From: Panagrolaimus kolymaensis
Taxonomy: Eukaryota > Nematoda > Chromadorea > Rhabditida > Panagrolaimidae
NCBI GenBank assembly: GCA_028622995.1
Contig: JAJQJQ010000069.1
Coordinates: forward strand, 124,001 to 188,000
Direction: 5' to 3'
DNA: 64,000 bases
Positions 42,650 to 56,930 of this stretch are shown here, piece after piece. Position 1 is the first letter of the stretch; each line of letters begins with the position of its first letter. The notes below the pieces were generated by a model, which saw nothing but the letters and a program-made list of their open reading frames with translations, was not told where the DNA came from and searched no databases. The position numbers were made by a program, and so were the translations under genes.

Positions 42650-45600
42650 TGTTGATTGGAATGAAGAAGAACAGTGTTACAGTATTTTTTATATTCTCAT
42701 ATTGTGGAAGAAGTTAGCATGTTTTTGGAGTGATGATGGCTTTTGATTTCTTCGATGGCCTTTGGATACTTTTCAATTTCAAACATCTGTGCTGATTTCG
42801 TCCATTTTTAATATTTTTTGTTGTTTATTCTTTCTTGTATCTCTCTATCTATCTATCTTGTTTTATAAATTTATGTTTGAATGAATCTGTTTTTTTATTG
42901 TTGTTTGTTATTATCCTTTTATAATTTTGTATTTTCTTTTTTTGTATATTTATTTATTACTATGTTTGTTTCTTTATTATTATTTTTGCATTCTAAAAAT
43001 GAATGAATTTGAAAACCTCGGAAACTTTTATTTCGAATAAAAACCATGAAAACCTTTTTCTTTTTTTCTGTTTAAATTTTATAAAATCCTTTTAATACAG
43101 AGAACTTTGTTTTTTTCTATTAATTTTATTCTGTTAAGTGGATTGATATAAGAGGAGGAAATTGAGTTGAGTGGATGGAGAAAAATTTGATGACATTTTA
43201 AGAAGTATGTATGTATGTCCATAGATAGATAGACATGAAGAAGAAGAGAGTCGAGAATTATCTCATCAAACTCAGATAAACAATTCAAACAAACAAAAAA
43301 AGCGATTAATAGCCAGCCTAAAATAAAAGAGAGGAGGAGGAGATGCAATAAAAAATTTTTTGTTGTTGAGTATTTTGATGATGCAAAAAATAAAATAAAA
43401 AAAACAATTCTGCCAATTTATTTTTTTCGAGGAAGCTAAAGGCTATGTAATTTTGTGAAATGTTAAAGAGAGATGAGAGTAAAGAAATTGAAAACAAAAT
43501 TTGAATTGAGTTGAGTTTTTTTTATGTATGTATTTGAAAGAGAGATTCTTGAGACTCAAAAAAAGAAGCAAAAAAATGAAGATGAAGAAGCAAAGCAAAG
43601 CCAAAGAGCCAAGCGATGAGAAGACGAAGAAGAAGTCCCTCTCTCTCACTCAATCTTATGCTTCCTCACTAATCTATTCCAATTCCGGAAGGTGTTGAAT
43701 ATTTTATGTTTTAAGAAAGAAGAATGAATATATATAAATTTAAAAAAAATGGGTGTGTTGCTGCTGGCTGTCTTTTTGTGTGGCTTCTATCTATGAAGAA
43801 AAAAAAAATAAGTGAAGAAGCAACCAACAAACAACAAAACTTTGCTTGCTTTTTCAAACAAAAAAGAAAATACATATATGTTTTTGATGCTTATATTTGC
43901 AATTATCATTCAACCAAATATGCAAACATGATTTTAAGAAATTTTTTAGGATTGCATTCACTTTTTTTTTTCTTTTAATTTTTGGAAGCTTTGTTTTTAC
44001 ACTCAAAAAATATTTTTTACTCAAATTTTATCCTTTGCTTTTTATTGAGGATAGTAACTAATTTTAGGCAAGGTTTTTGGGCAATTAATAACTATCATTT
44101 TTACGTTTATAGTTTAAAATCCATCATTGCGGTCATTTTTTAATTTTGCGTGGTTTAGTTATTCTAAATAAGCCTTTTTTAAACAAGGAAGTTTGAAGTT
44201 TTTTTTTTAAATCTCTATCAATTCCTGCTTTTTCTTTTATTTTTGTTGCATGAGATTTTTGGATTCATTTCCTTTAACTTTTTTTTTGTTGCTCTTTACA
44301 AACCAAATATAATAATCTTCTTAAACTTTTTAAAAACGCTAGTTTAATAATTTTTTGATATTAACTTACTTATTTCTTAAAAAGAAAAAATCATAAAAAT
44401 TAAAAACTGTATTAAAATTTGAGATTCTTATTTCTCTCAACTTTGCCATCATTGAAAATTTTATTTTATTTTTTTTTCTTTCAAAAATTATTTCCTATTT
44501 TCCTTCTTCTTTTTTTTAAACAAAAAAAACGTAGCCTCTTGAAAAAGAATAAAGAAAAATTAGTCTCTTCCTTCATAAGCACTTTTCTCGTCTTATTATT
44601 TATTTTATATAAAAATATAAATCTTTGATGATGAATAACAATCATTAACATTAACATGTTTTATTAAAAATGCTTCTTCTTCTTTTTTTCCCACGAGGCA
44701 AGAAGCCCTCGTTTTTGTTGTTGATGCTAGCTAGCTACTAGCTGTTTTAAGAGTTTATTTTACATATATTTTTACACACTTTTTTGTGTGATAAAATTTA
44801 TAAAAAATAATCGTTTGCTTTTTAGAAGAAAAAACGAGTTTTCAATATAAAAAATAGGTTTACCTTTATTTTATTTTATTTTGTTTTGATTTGTTTGTGA
44901 AACCCAGAGAAATTTTAACATTAGTTTTTTCCAAAGTTAAATTTTTGGCAGTTTTTTAAAGTTTATTGTAACCCATTTTTTTATGTTTTGAAAGATACTA
45001 ACAAAACGAACCTTTGTTATTTTTTGTTATTTACGCCTCATAAAATCTTCCACAACACTCAAAAAAGAAGATTTTTTTATCATTGAATTCCTTTATTTAT
45101 TTTTTTATTAATATTTGCTTTAAATTTTAATGTTTTTTTCTTTCTGCGTTCAGAGAAGTTTTTTATTTGATGAATACATATTATTGCAATTCAAAAAAGC
45201 CTTGCGGTGAAAAAGAAGAAGAAAAAAAGTTGCCGACGCAAAAAAATAAATAAATGCGTAACTGAAACCCTTAAATAAAATAAAAAAGGCTTAAAACAAA
45301 TTTGTTTTTTTGCTTCTGCTTTTTTTCCTTGTTTTTCTTCTTTGGTTTAGAAAAGAAAAAAAACTTTCGGTAATAAAGTTATTTGATGATGGTTGAGATA
45401 AATGATTTGGAAGAAAAAGAAAACAAGAAAAGAGAGGTAAAAGTTGGAAAAAAAATGACGAAGAATTTTTGAAAGATTTTTTGAAAACTATAATAAGTTT
45501 AAAGAAAGTTTTGTTTTTTTATGGCCCGATTGTTGCAATTTTCTAAAACAGAGGTTTTTTCGGCAAAAAATTGCTTTTTTAATGGCATTCATCGCTAAAG

Positions 45601-48600
45601 TTTGGTTTCCATTAAAGCTGTTAGTATTATCTCTCCGCTTTTTATGTTTACAACCTTTGTAGCTAAGATTTTTTTTGATTTATGTGTTTTTGTAAATACA
45701 AATGAAAAAATAATTTTTAATCGCTATATTTTTTTTGAAGACTGAGTTCGCTATTTCTAATAACCTTTGTAAAGTATTAACAATGCTTTTTTACGCCCTT
45801 TAAATTGCATTCAAGGGCGTTCATTTTAACTATAATCCTTTTATCAGTCATTAATTGTATTATCAGTTCTATGCGATTTTGCATATGTTCCTTTTTACCC
45901 TAACTTTTTTTTTATTCTTCAAAAATCAAAAGTGTCATAGTTTTTTATTTTGAAAAGAACGAAAGAAAATTTTTATGCTACTTTCATCGAAATTTTTTTA
46001 AACCTAAAGTTTCGAATTTACAATTTTTTTTGTTCTGGTTAAAGTATGAAAATTAACAAATTTTTATTAAAAATAAAATAACGCTCGAATATAGTTCTTA
46101 ATTTTCGTAGTGAAATCAATATTTAATATGGTTTCCTATTATTGATTTCTCCCATTAAAATAAAATTTATTAATCGAAAAGCTTAACGGTAGCCACCCTT
46201 TTTTCATAAGCTTCCATTTCCTTTCTTTTCGTTTTTTTCCATCACGTCAAATGTATGCGTTGTGTTTCCTTATCAAAACAAAAAAAAAACTTCCCATTTA
46301 TTTGGCTTCCTTAAAAAATAATTTTATTTATCTCATAATCTTTTTTTTCTTTTTTATTCTTTCTCATTAATTGCTTCTCTTTAGTTTTTTTTTGACAAAA
46401 AAAAATCACGAACACACCCAGCAAAGAAGAAGAAAAAGAAAGAGACGAATGTTCAGTTTAAATATTTGCTTATTTTTTTTTGCTTCTTCCAAATTTTCTT
46501 CTCATCTATGTTTTTGCAAATTCTTCCAAAAAATGAAAAAAATAAGAGGAAAGGAAAAAAACTCTTCAAAAACTTTGTTTTTTCAAGGCTTCTTCTTCTT
46601 TCTTCCATTTTTGTTTTCAATTGAGTGGACACAACACACACAATTTCCGCAATGATTTAAAACAAAAAAAAGTTTAATGTTTTTTTTGTTGCTGAGACGA
46701 AAAAAAAAGTTGCTTTATTTTGTTTTTTCGAATACTCTGAAAATTAAGTTTTTTTTCAAACTTTTTTACGAAAAGAAGAAGACATCGAAAAAATTTAAAT
46801 TTCTTTGAATGGATTTAGTCAGTAGTCGATGATAGTTTTTTTGTCATACGATAAATCTCCACTTTATCAATTCCCCTTGAATGTCTTTGATATAGTTATT
46901 TATTACACAATTTTGTGATATTTTTTACATTAAAACCAAAATCTGAATTAATTTTTTCTTTAACCTCTTTCGAACAAATTTTTTCGCATATTTAGCCTTT
47001 TTAATAATTTCTTCTAGACAAATTTATCATTTTTGAAAATTACGTCTTTTAAAGCTCGCTTTTCCTTTTTCTCTTTTGTTTTTTGTTTTTTTGTTTTATC
47101 CATTTTGACCTTCATTCCTTCAAAATGTGTAAGCCGCTCATGCATATATTGTTTCCATTTGATCTTATATGTCATACTTTTTCTTGCTAATCTTATTCAC
47201 TTTTATGATTTACTTCATTGAAATTCTTCACGAGGCACTACAAAATGACGCTATTTGAAAGTTTAATTAATTAATTTTTTTATTTGATTAAAGATTGAGA
47301 TTTTACTATGCGTAATTTACCTTTCTTTTTTTTTCTACGGAAATCAATAGTATTTTCATTTTTTTGTCTAGTCAATGTTGAGAACTTTTTTGTTTATTTG
47401 TTTTGAATCAATAATAATGTATCTAATATGCACTTTCATAAGTTTAGTTTAGTAAACAATTCCTAAGAGGATTTTGTCGTCTTCAAAAATGGGAATACAT
47501 ATATTTATTTATATACTTTTTTTGTTGTTGCGAGGTGCTAATAATATATAAATAAATAACAATGTTAAAAGCAAAAAGACGTTCAAGAAAAAAAGAAAAA
47601 AATAGTAGAGTTCTTTGAATGGAAGAGAGATTATCTCTTTCCTTTTTTTTGGTTTAAAAAATAAAAAAAGGCATTCGAAAAATATTTTTAAATTATTGTT
47701 TTATTCTAATTTTTTTTTTATAATTTTGGGTTTTGATTCAACAAAACAAAATATTTAATTTCGATTTTTTTATAAATTTTGGATTATGTATTTACTTTAT
47801 ATTAACTTTTTCATTGCTTGCTTTCTAAACGACTTTGTTAAGGAGTTTGTTTGTTGGTAAAAATTAGAAGAAAAAAATCAATAATTTTTGACGCAAATAG
47901 GAGTCTTAAAGGGTTTCTTTCTTTTTATTTTTTTTTTGATGTAATATTTTTAATCGAAACAAACATGAAAAATAAAATACATAGATAAGTGCCTTTAAAA
48001 ATTCTTGACGATATCTTTAAGAGGGGAAGCAGAATGACATTTATTGTATGATGTTAGAGAGCTGTTTTTTACTTTTACTTTTACACATTTTGTTTGTCAT
48101 TGAAATGTAGGATTTAAACCACTATATTATGGATTCTATAGGCTTAAAAATTAACTGAGTCATTTATAATATTTTTGTGTTCATATATAAAAGGAAGGTA
48201 GACGGCGGCTTTTCAATGTCTATGATTGCACATACATACTTTTTATGCATTTATTAATTTAAGACGTCTTTGATTTTTGATGCATGAATATTAAAATATG
48301 AAATCCTCATACAAAGAACGAACTAGACGATTTTTTTTATTATAAAAATCTGGAAAAAGTCATAATTTTTTCTTGCTTTTTATTTAATTTTTTTCTTAAA
48401 ATATTAATTTTAAAAATATGTAGCTTTTTCATTTTTAAATGTGTTTCTTATGGACCAAAAATATTTATTATTATTTTTCTTCCATCATTTTGTTTTCTAT
48501 TTTTCCTATTTTTTTGAAGGTGATTCATGAACAAAAATGAGTCTTCCACCTTTCACTTTCTTTTTTCTTCTCATAACACCGCTGCCGCTACTACTTTCTC

Positions 48601-49583
48601 CATCCATCTGGCATTTTTAATAAATGTATTCATTTTTCATTTTCTTTGTTTTTTTTTGTTGTGCTTTTCTTTTTTTTCTTCACATATGATTTATTTTCTA
48701 ATATCAAATGATCAAATTTTTTATTTCTTTTAAAATGTGTTTTAATTTTTTATTTATATCGCAACTTTTTTAATTTGCTCTGAAACTTTTTTTTATCTAA
48801 AAAACCCCATTTAAACGATTTTTTACTTCCTAAAATGTGCCACTTTTTCCTTTAACTGTATTACTTGATTTCAATCTGATACTACCAAACTACCAAAGTT
48901 TCCAAGTTTTGCGTGACAAAATTGTCTGAAATCTTTAAATGAAAAAACACCAATGACGGAACTTTTTTTACTTACTCACTTTTTTTTTTAATTTTCAGAA
49001 CAGTTTCACTCATAAAAAAAGAGACATCGCAAGAACAAAAAAGAAAAGAAAGAAAGAGGAACTTCAATCTTCTTCTTCTCAACTCATCTTCGAAAAAACT
49101 CCTTCCTTCATTTCATCTTTATTCTTTTTATTTATTTCGTTCGAACAACTTTTTTTTATTTGACGGCGGCGACGACAAACGGTGGCTGGCGTCAATGTCG
49201 TTGTTATTTTCCTTTTCAAGAGGTGAATAAAATAAAAGAAAATAAAAGAAAAGAGTGAAGAGGATATTTGACTCACTACAACAGCATCCTACTTCTCGTT
49301 GTTCGTTAACTTCTTACTTCTTAACTTTTTTTTGACGAAAGAAAAAGAATTGTCGTAGTTGTTAACTCTTGACAAAACTATTATTTTGTGAAAAGGAGAA
49401 GAAAAAGCAAACCATAATTTGATTTTTATATTTTAAAAGAAAAGCCGAAACGAAAAGAAACGAACGAGTTTTTTAAAATATATTTTTTTATTCCTTCAAA
49501 AAACATTTTTTTTGGATTGGATATTCCTGCTCGAAACAAATTTCCATATTCTATTGCTACGGTTATTATTAAAAAAAAAAGTA
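42650..49583. other. Long AT-rich gap upstream of the PKC locus
   Basis: Almost 7 kb of homopolymer-rich sequence. I see no splice-consistent coding segment. GTATGTATGT and TAGATAGATAGA microsatellite-like runs occur near 43207-43232. Less AT-rich trinucleotide patches near 48583-48600 and 49165-49200 (GACGGCGGCGACGACAAACG) probably belong to a promoter or 5' leader of the first PKC exon. Further alternative PKC first exons could hide here. Confidence 0.5.
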
Positions 49584-49683
49584 ATGAGCCTTAAAACACC
49601 TTCATCAACACCCGCCATGAATGGCGGCTCTTCACCAAATCGGCATCGAGCTGTTAGTCGATTATTTAGTGGAGTTAGTCATA
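49584..49683 (+). CDS. pkc-2: PKC alternative first exon A
   Basis: ATG at 49584 opens 33 codons (MSLKTPSSTPAMNGG, then a basic RHRAVSRLFSGVSH) and ends at the donor A|GTAAGT with one leftover base. The segment is Ser/Pro-rich with basic residues. It would splice to exon B or directly to the shared exon at 61646. Recognised as an alternative start because all candidate first exons in this locus end in the same phase. Confidence 0.6.
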
Positions 49684-50068
49684 GTAAGTTTTTTTTTGTC
49701 GAAAGCTACGCTTTTAAATTTTTGTTTGTTTTTTTAAAACCCTTTAAATATTGATAGGTTAATGTGTCAAAGTAAAGGTTGTCAAAAAAAAAAGAATGAA
49801 AGAAGCACTTGAAACTTTTTTTGACTTGGTTATTTTTAAAACTAAACAGCGCAAAAAGAAGAAACTACTTTTATTTTTATTTTTGAATTTCAAGTTTCAA
49901 GCTTAACGAAAAAAAAGATGCTTGTTATTTTTTTATGATAAGTATTTTTATAAGAAATTTGATGAATTGCCAAAAATATATTTACATATATCAAAATTAT
50001 TTTAACCTGCCTGACCTGCTGTACTAAATGCCGAAATTTGAATTTATAATACTTAAATCATATTTCAG

Positions 50069-50176
50069 AAGATTCTGAAAAAGTTTCACGTAAATCATCT
50101 GTTCCATCAGCGGTATTATTTTCAGCCCCACTTATTGGTGCAACAGTTGGTGGTGATAAATTTAGTGAACAAGTTT
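50069..50176 (+). CDS. pkc-2: PKC exon B, in-frame cassette
   Basis: A 108-nt segment between TTTCAG and GTAAGT. Entering in phase 1 it reads KDSEKVSRKSSVPSAV then LFSAPLIGATVGGDKFSEQV and leaves in phase 1, so it can be included or skipped without shifting the frame. The RKSS motif is a plausible basophilic kinase site. Confidence 0.6.
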
Positions 50177-53100
50177 GTAAGTTTACTCTTTGGTTCTTCT
50201 TTTTTTCTCCAACTTTTGGATTAAATTTTTTTTTGAAAGTGTTAAAACAAATTTTTGAAGCATTAGTTTTTATTTTATTTTATCGCTTGCTTTTTTGCAT
50301 CTATGAAAAAGCAATAATCAAATATGCGTTTTTCAATCTTCAATTTTTTTTTGTTTGTTAAATCTTTTGTATTCTTTAAAGTTTTCATCATTTTTTCTTT
50401 ACTTTTTTTTATATTTATTTTTCAATTTTCGTTGTTAAATAAAAAATGGCTTCGACAATCTTGTCTCATGTCATTTTCCATCTTTCGTGTTTTTCTTTCT
50501 TCGGCGAATAAAAGCCAGATTCAATTTGCGCATCGACATATTTTTTTTTTGACTTCTGCTACGCTTCATGTCTTTATATTTATCGGGTATGTGCTCCTTC
50601 GTATGGGTAAAACACAGAAGAATGACTTCATTTATAATAACACCCTTTTCTTATTTCTTTTATGAAAAAATCCGCGTTTCACCATTTTTTTTTCTCGACA
50701 GAGCTTCAAAAGCTTTTTTTCTTCGGTAACAAAGTTTTGAGTTTCTTCAAAAAAAACTTTTTTATCCATTTTTTTCTTTCACATTAGCTTGAGTTATTTG
50801 AATTGAATTCAAAACACAAGTGCTTGATTTGAAGAGGGAGATTAAAGAGGGTGGTGAAGAAAAAAAAGTACTTTGGGGGAAGACACTATGGACTATGATA
50901 CCGAGAATTTTTTTTGTCAAGTGGTTCAAGTGCAATCATTCGATGGATGATGCTTAATTGATTGCTGCTGAAATATGTAGTCAGAATTAGCGGGAAATGA
51001 AGTTGTTTTTGTTAATTTATTAATTTCAAATTTTCCACAAATTCGTGAATTAATTTATTTTTGAAGAAAACAAAATCAATAAATTTCCATTTTTGTCCTG
51101 TTACAAAAAAATACTTTGAACCTTTGCCACGAATAGCGTTTTTTCTTCTTCTTCTCAATTTTTGGGTTGCTATACCAGAAATAAAAAGAATCAATATCGT
51201 TTGAAATCAAAAAATTTTTTCTAAGACGCCTACTTCTCAAATTCTTTCTAGTCTAATCTCTTTTTTTTTTTTGATTTTTCTATTTTTTGCTTAGATTTTC
51301 TGCTTTTACTTCCATTACCGCCACCACCACCACAAAGCTCAATCAAAAAAAGATAAGCACAAAAACTAACAAAGTGTGGTTTTCTTTTATTTTACATTGC
51401 GTCATTTCCACACCTTTTTTTCTCGCATAAAATAAATTGATTAGTTTTGATTGCTACACAACAAAAAAGATGCTTGAGTTTAATGAGAAAAGAATGTCAT
51501 TTTTTATTTAAAATTATTGATAAAGTCTGAATTTTTTTCTTTCTTCCATGCTTTATGATTTTTCGATGTCCTTGAACTTTTCTTATTGAATCCTTACAAT
51601 TTTGATTTTCAAGTAAAATCTCCAAAAATTTTTTAAAGTAATTCATTTACACATTTTTGTTTTCTTCTTTTTTAACTTTTGACTTTAGCAAAACAAAATT
51701 TCTCACAACTTCAGCCTTTCTTTTTTTTGTATGTAAAAAGTAAGCAAGTAAGTATAAATAATTTTGTCAGCTTCATTTAATTTTTTTTTACAAAATGTTG
51801 TCTTCCTTCCTTCTTAAAAAAAATCAAAAACAAAGTTAGCAAGTATAAAAAAAATAAGTTAGTAAGACTTCCTTTTTATCGTGTATGCTTCTTCATTATC
51901 TTTTTTCTTTACTTTTTTTGCCGTGTGATGATGATAACTTTCAGTAAGTTGCGAAAAAGAAGGATTTTGTAATTGAATTTATATGAGATTGAGAGAGGAA
52001 TTCTTTTTTGACATGATGAATGTTTTTTTCACCTCCTAAAAAAAATAGAAAAAGTAAAAAAACTTGAGAGATTTATTTCTCCTTTTTAGTGGATATTTTT
52101 TTTCTTACTTGAGTAACAAACTTTTTGGATCTTGTTTTTACGCTTAATTTGTGCATACATTTTGTTTTCTGTTTTTTTATAATTAAATGGTTTGGAGAAT
52201 TTTTTTGAGCAGCTTGAATCCGGAACTTTTGCCTGTTTTCAATATCCGTTCTTTTTTTTTGTTTTATTACTTTTTTTTTAGTTGCACATTTGCAAAAAAA
52301 AAAATTAGTTTAGAACCTAGCCATTTGCCGGGCTGGAAAACATCTAAAAAGGTTATATTTTATTAGAACACTTTTATGGTTCAGTTTATTTCTCGAATAA
52401 TTAAATATCGTGGATCCATGGGTATATCAAACTACATATAAAATAGAGAAGAAAAAAAAGAAATCGTAAAACTTTCAACTTTTTTTTTGGTATAAAAGAG
52501 TATTATTTTGGCTTCCTTATTTTTTTTAAACAAAAATATTCTTTTCAGCGAGAGATAATTTTTTTATGCTACAAAAAATAATGTTTCTAATTGGCCTATT
52601 TTGTTTGGAAATAATTTAATACTTTGGCTTTATAAAAAAACAATAAAACAATGAAAAAACATACTAAAACTTAAAAATTTGAATTAGCAAGTTTTATTAA
52701 AGCCAAATTTTTTTTTCATAAATTTGAATCTTTAAAAGTTTTATCTTTAATATAAAAAAATTTGGCACTAAAAAGGTAGCCTTTTTTTAAACAAAATTCA
52801 CCAATATCCAATTTTCAAATGCACTTTTTTTGACGATGATATAAATTATTAAACAAGCGCGATAAAACTTTTTTTCGGTATGTTTCACGGTCATGTTTTT
52901 TATTTGCGAGGTTATCCAATTTATTTATTTTTTTTCTTTTCCTCTTTTTTTATTTTTGAAACAATTTCGCATCAAAAAACCACACAAAAAAAACAATGTT
53001 AGCATTAATAAATAACTAAAATAAAATGAAGCAGCAGCACCTTTCACAAATTTTTTGTTTCAACCAACAAAAAAAGTATGGCTTTTTTTCGATTCTCTTC

Positions 53101-54855
53101 CAAAAAAAACCTTCCAATTTCACGGCGCAGCGCTTTGCTTTTTTGGTTTTTTGTTGGTATTTTTCATGCTAAAAATGAAGAATAAAGAATTGCGCCGGAT
53201 TTTCTTCATTTTTTTTATAGCAAAAAGAAAGAATAAGAAGAGCTGCTTTTTTAGCTCTCTGCTGCCATAAACAAATTTAAATAGAGAGGAGAGACTTTGT
53301 TGTTGTTAAATAAAGAGAAATAAAAATGAAGGATTCTTTGTTTTTGATGTGGGTTTTTTTTGGTGGCAAAAAAAGAAAGAAATTAAAGATAGACAGAGAG
53401 CATCATATGAAAAAAAGTGACGAAGACGACGACTATTTTGAGAAGGTTACTTACTTACTTTTTTTTTGATGCAAAAAATTTGATGGTGGTGTTCGTAATT
53501 GTGAGCGCCTTGGCTCATCTTATTTCTTTTTTCTTCTCAAAAATTATTAAGTAAGGATTAACTTTTGGTCTTTTTGTCATGTAACTTATGGCTAAAGATA
53601 ATTACATCCAGCTGAGTTAATTATTTTGTTTCCAGGTAATAATTATAAAACTATGCTAAACTTGTTTGGTTATTGATCTGGCTTGAGTATTTTTAAAATT
53701 TTACCAAAATGAAAAAAAAGTGAAAATTTGTTTTTTGAAAGTTTTTTAATTCTAAGGTATTTGCATTTTTTAACTAAAACAAAATTTTGAACTAAGACTT
53801 TGCTTAAATTTTTTTAGATACTTTTTTTAATGTCCTCAAGTTTAATTACATATTTTTTCTTCCTTCCTTCCATTGATTTTAAACATAACCATCCAAAAGT
53901 TTTTCTTAAATATTTATTTTTATTATTAAAAGACACAACTTTTTATTAATTATTTAAAAGTTTCGTGTACAAAATGTAAAAACTTGTGTGTCATTTTTTT
54001 ATTATTTACGTAGATATATAAAATAAAATATAACAGAAGTATTTCTTTGCAAACAAATTTTTTTTCGTCCTTCAAAGATTTTATTTTTGCTTTTTAGTAA
54101 ACTACCGAATTTTTTACTTACTCTAAAAATTTTTTATCCATGTCTCTAAGATGCAAAAGAGATGGATAAAATAAATTCAATAACCTTTTTATTTTATTTT
54201 TTGAATTTTTGACAAATTGATCTTGACTCAATTTTTGTTTTTTGCTTTCACTCATTTTATTTCACTCTTTTTTTGTGAGTTATTTGTTAGCCAAAAAAAG
54301 AGAAAAGAAGGAAATGTGAGATTTTTTTCACCATTTCACATCTATCTCGTTTGAAGGCTTCAAGACGCTTCTCCAACAAAAAATTGAGAATATGAAAGAA
54401 TACAGATTGTTGTCGGAAATTGAATACAATTTTTTTTTTGCTGCATTGTAGTCTATGGATGGATAATTTTGAAAAAAAGGGTGAAAAGCTTATAGAAGGA
54501 TAATACGATAGAATCCATGGATATTAAATTTAGTGGAGTATGTGTTGTAGTGATTCTCAAATGACGAAAAGTTAAGAAAGAAATAAGGTGTTTTTTTTAG
54601 TTAAAGAGAATTATTTTTAGACAGGCGTTTTTTTATATTGACTTTTTATTTTATAAAATTTCAAAATTTATATTTTTTGTGTGGCAAGACTTCTTCAAGT
54701 AGCTTAAATCATCCTATATTTTAACTTTTATTAAATTTGTTTCTACGCGAAATTTCGTTGTTAATTTATTTATTTTACGTTCACGAGCTTTCTTAATTTT
54801 TGTAATTTTGGGTTTTCTTCTTCCACAAAATTCATTTTCCACTCTGATCTCAAGT
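50177..54855. other. PKC intronic or intergenic sequence between exons B and C
   Basis: About 4.7 kb of T- and A-run sequence. A patch with CCGCCACCACCACC near 51318 may belong to an unseen promoter. No further coding exon seen. Confidence 0.5.
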
Positions 54856-55111
54856 ATGTCGGCAGCCTCCGACGACAACAATCATCACATTAACAATGAA
54901 AGTCATAATAATACAACTACGACGTCTTCAACAAAATCAGCTCCATTAAAAAATGCTTCAGATGAACTTCCTCCACAAAAGAAATTATCCATACTTTCAG
55001 TGGATAGTTGTTGTCCACCATATTTAATTTCACCTGATTGTGAAACAAAATCCATTGGTGATCCAGTTCTTGAAACTTCATTAGCTATTCGAAAGCTTAG
55101 TGAAGCTTTAA
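54856..55111 (+). CDS. pkc-2: PKC alternative first exon C
   Basis: ATG at 54856 opens 85 codons plus one base, ending at A|GTAAGT. The sequence is hydrophilic (SDDNNHHINNESHNN, a Thr/Ser run, KNASDELPPQKKL), then has SVDSCCPPYLISPDCETK, and ends in a helical LETSLAIRKLSEAL. Coding character is clear from the non-homopolymer composition. It should splice in phase 1 to the shared exon at 61646. Confidence 0.7.
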
Positions 55112-56930
55112 GTAAGTTTATTGATTTAAGGAAACGTCCGTTTTAGAAGTTGAAATTAAAAAATAGGAAAAAAATAAATTTAAAAAATCTTAAAAGTGTA
55201 TTTTTTTTCTTTTTGGAATTCCGCCAATCAAAAGTCTTTTTCTTTCTCCCATTTTTCTTTTGAACTTTCAATCATTTATTCATTTACCCTACTCACCTGG
55301 AAATAGTATTTCATAATTTATTTGAAATTTTTTCTTTCTTTTTTTGGTTTCGAAGATGCTCTTATTTTCGAAACTTTCTTAACATTGACCTTGCATGCCT
55401 GCCAGCATTATTGCGGCGTGTGTGTTGTTAGTTTCATTCTTCCGCAAATTTTTCTTTAAAAAAGTCTATGTCACTTTATTTAATTCTCTTTGTTTTGATC
55501 GCCGCACTTGCCTTTTTCGAATAATAATAATTAATGTTAAAGGCCAAACAAAAATATGCAAAAATGAACATTTTTAAAGTTCGGGAAATAATAAAGATCG
55601 AAGGCGGGAATAAACCCAAAACGATCGGGAAAAATGAATATGATTAAAAATAAAAAAAATTTGGGATTGCTTCTATTTAAAATTTTATAATACTTTTCTC
55701 CTTCTCGACGACTCACAAAAAAATCTGAATTTAATATTTTTTTGATATAAAATTCAATGGGTTTTCATTGTAGTTGGATTGTAGTCACCTCTATTTTTAT
55801 TTTTAAATAACCGTGTTCATTGATACTAGGGGCTTTTAAAAAATATAAAAAAACATTAACTTTTTTTTCTATTTTAATTCTTTTCATGTCTAGTTCACAT
55901 GTCCTGACACCATTCAAATCGGTGACATGTGGGCTGCTTTTGGGTTGATAGATCCAACCAAAAATAAAAAATTCAAGTCGCTACATAAACAAAAATTTAT
56001 TGATTAAAAATTTTTCATTTAAAAATTCTGCAAGTTTTATCTTTTTATTATGTCCAAAACTAAATGTTTGGGAATTCAATTACTTGAGCGAAAAATTTGC
56101 TATAATCAAAACATTTTTAAATTTAATTTCAATCGTTTATTTTTTCGGCTAACTTCAGAAAATTTTTTGTAAACATTTTTTTTACTCAAAAAACATTCCT
56201 TTTACATTAGCAAAAATTAATCGTATCTAATAGTTTTATTTCCTCCCTTTTTTAAATAAAAGATTATCCTTTTCAACAAAATAAAAGATCATAAAAAACC
56301 TAAAAACTTTAAATCCTCTTCGGTCAATCCATCCAACTCACTCGAGTAAATACAATATTATTATGTTATTATCTCCATCAATCATATGAGATTTATTTTT
56401 ATATCCTTGTTTTTCAAATATTTTTGACAATTATTTTTTAGTATCAAAAAACAAGAAGAAAAAAAGTTTTTACATTTTCTGTCAATTTTTTGTTTCCGTC
56501 GTCTATGTGCATGAATATTTTTATTAGTTGTTGATTTTGAACCTTTTGACGTGATTGCTCTTTTTTTTCCGATTCTCTCTCGTCCAAGCTCATACTTCAC
56601 GCAAGAGGACCATCGCCACAAGTAGAGTAGTGGAAGGCATCAATATTCTCCATTTTTTGATAATCCGATTGAGTTTTGAATTCAATCAACATCATTTTTA
56701 TCGTCGTCGTTGTCGCTGCCGCCGCTACCAACTACCACCACTAAATGGCAGCCAACAATATTAATCAACACCAACAAAAATAGAGAAGCTCTCTCTTTCT
56801 CGATTGAATATATCAACGAATTGAATTTTTTGAAAAACAAAAAACTAAATTTTATTATTTGAAAAATATTTTTTCCATCCATCTGTGGCTATCGTCTATC
56901 TATTTATTGTGTGTATATGTGCAACCCATA
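55112..56930. other. PKC intron or promoter sequence between exons C and D
   Basis: Mostly AT-rich. An inverted repeat CACATGTC...GACATGTG spans 55896-55931. A less AT-rich patch of CGTCGT/GCCGCC trinucleotides at 56700-56760 lies just upstream of exon D, a likely leader or promoter. Confidence 0.5.

Noticed and set aside
43079..49276. Scattered 60-95 codon open frames in the 7-kb gap
   Set aside because: All are low-complexity translations of homopolymer-rich DNA; none ends at a phase-1 donor suitable for the PKC body.
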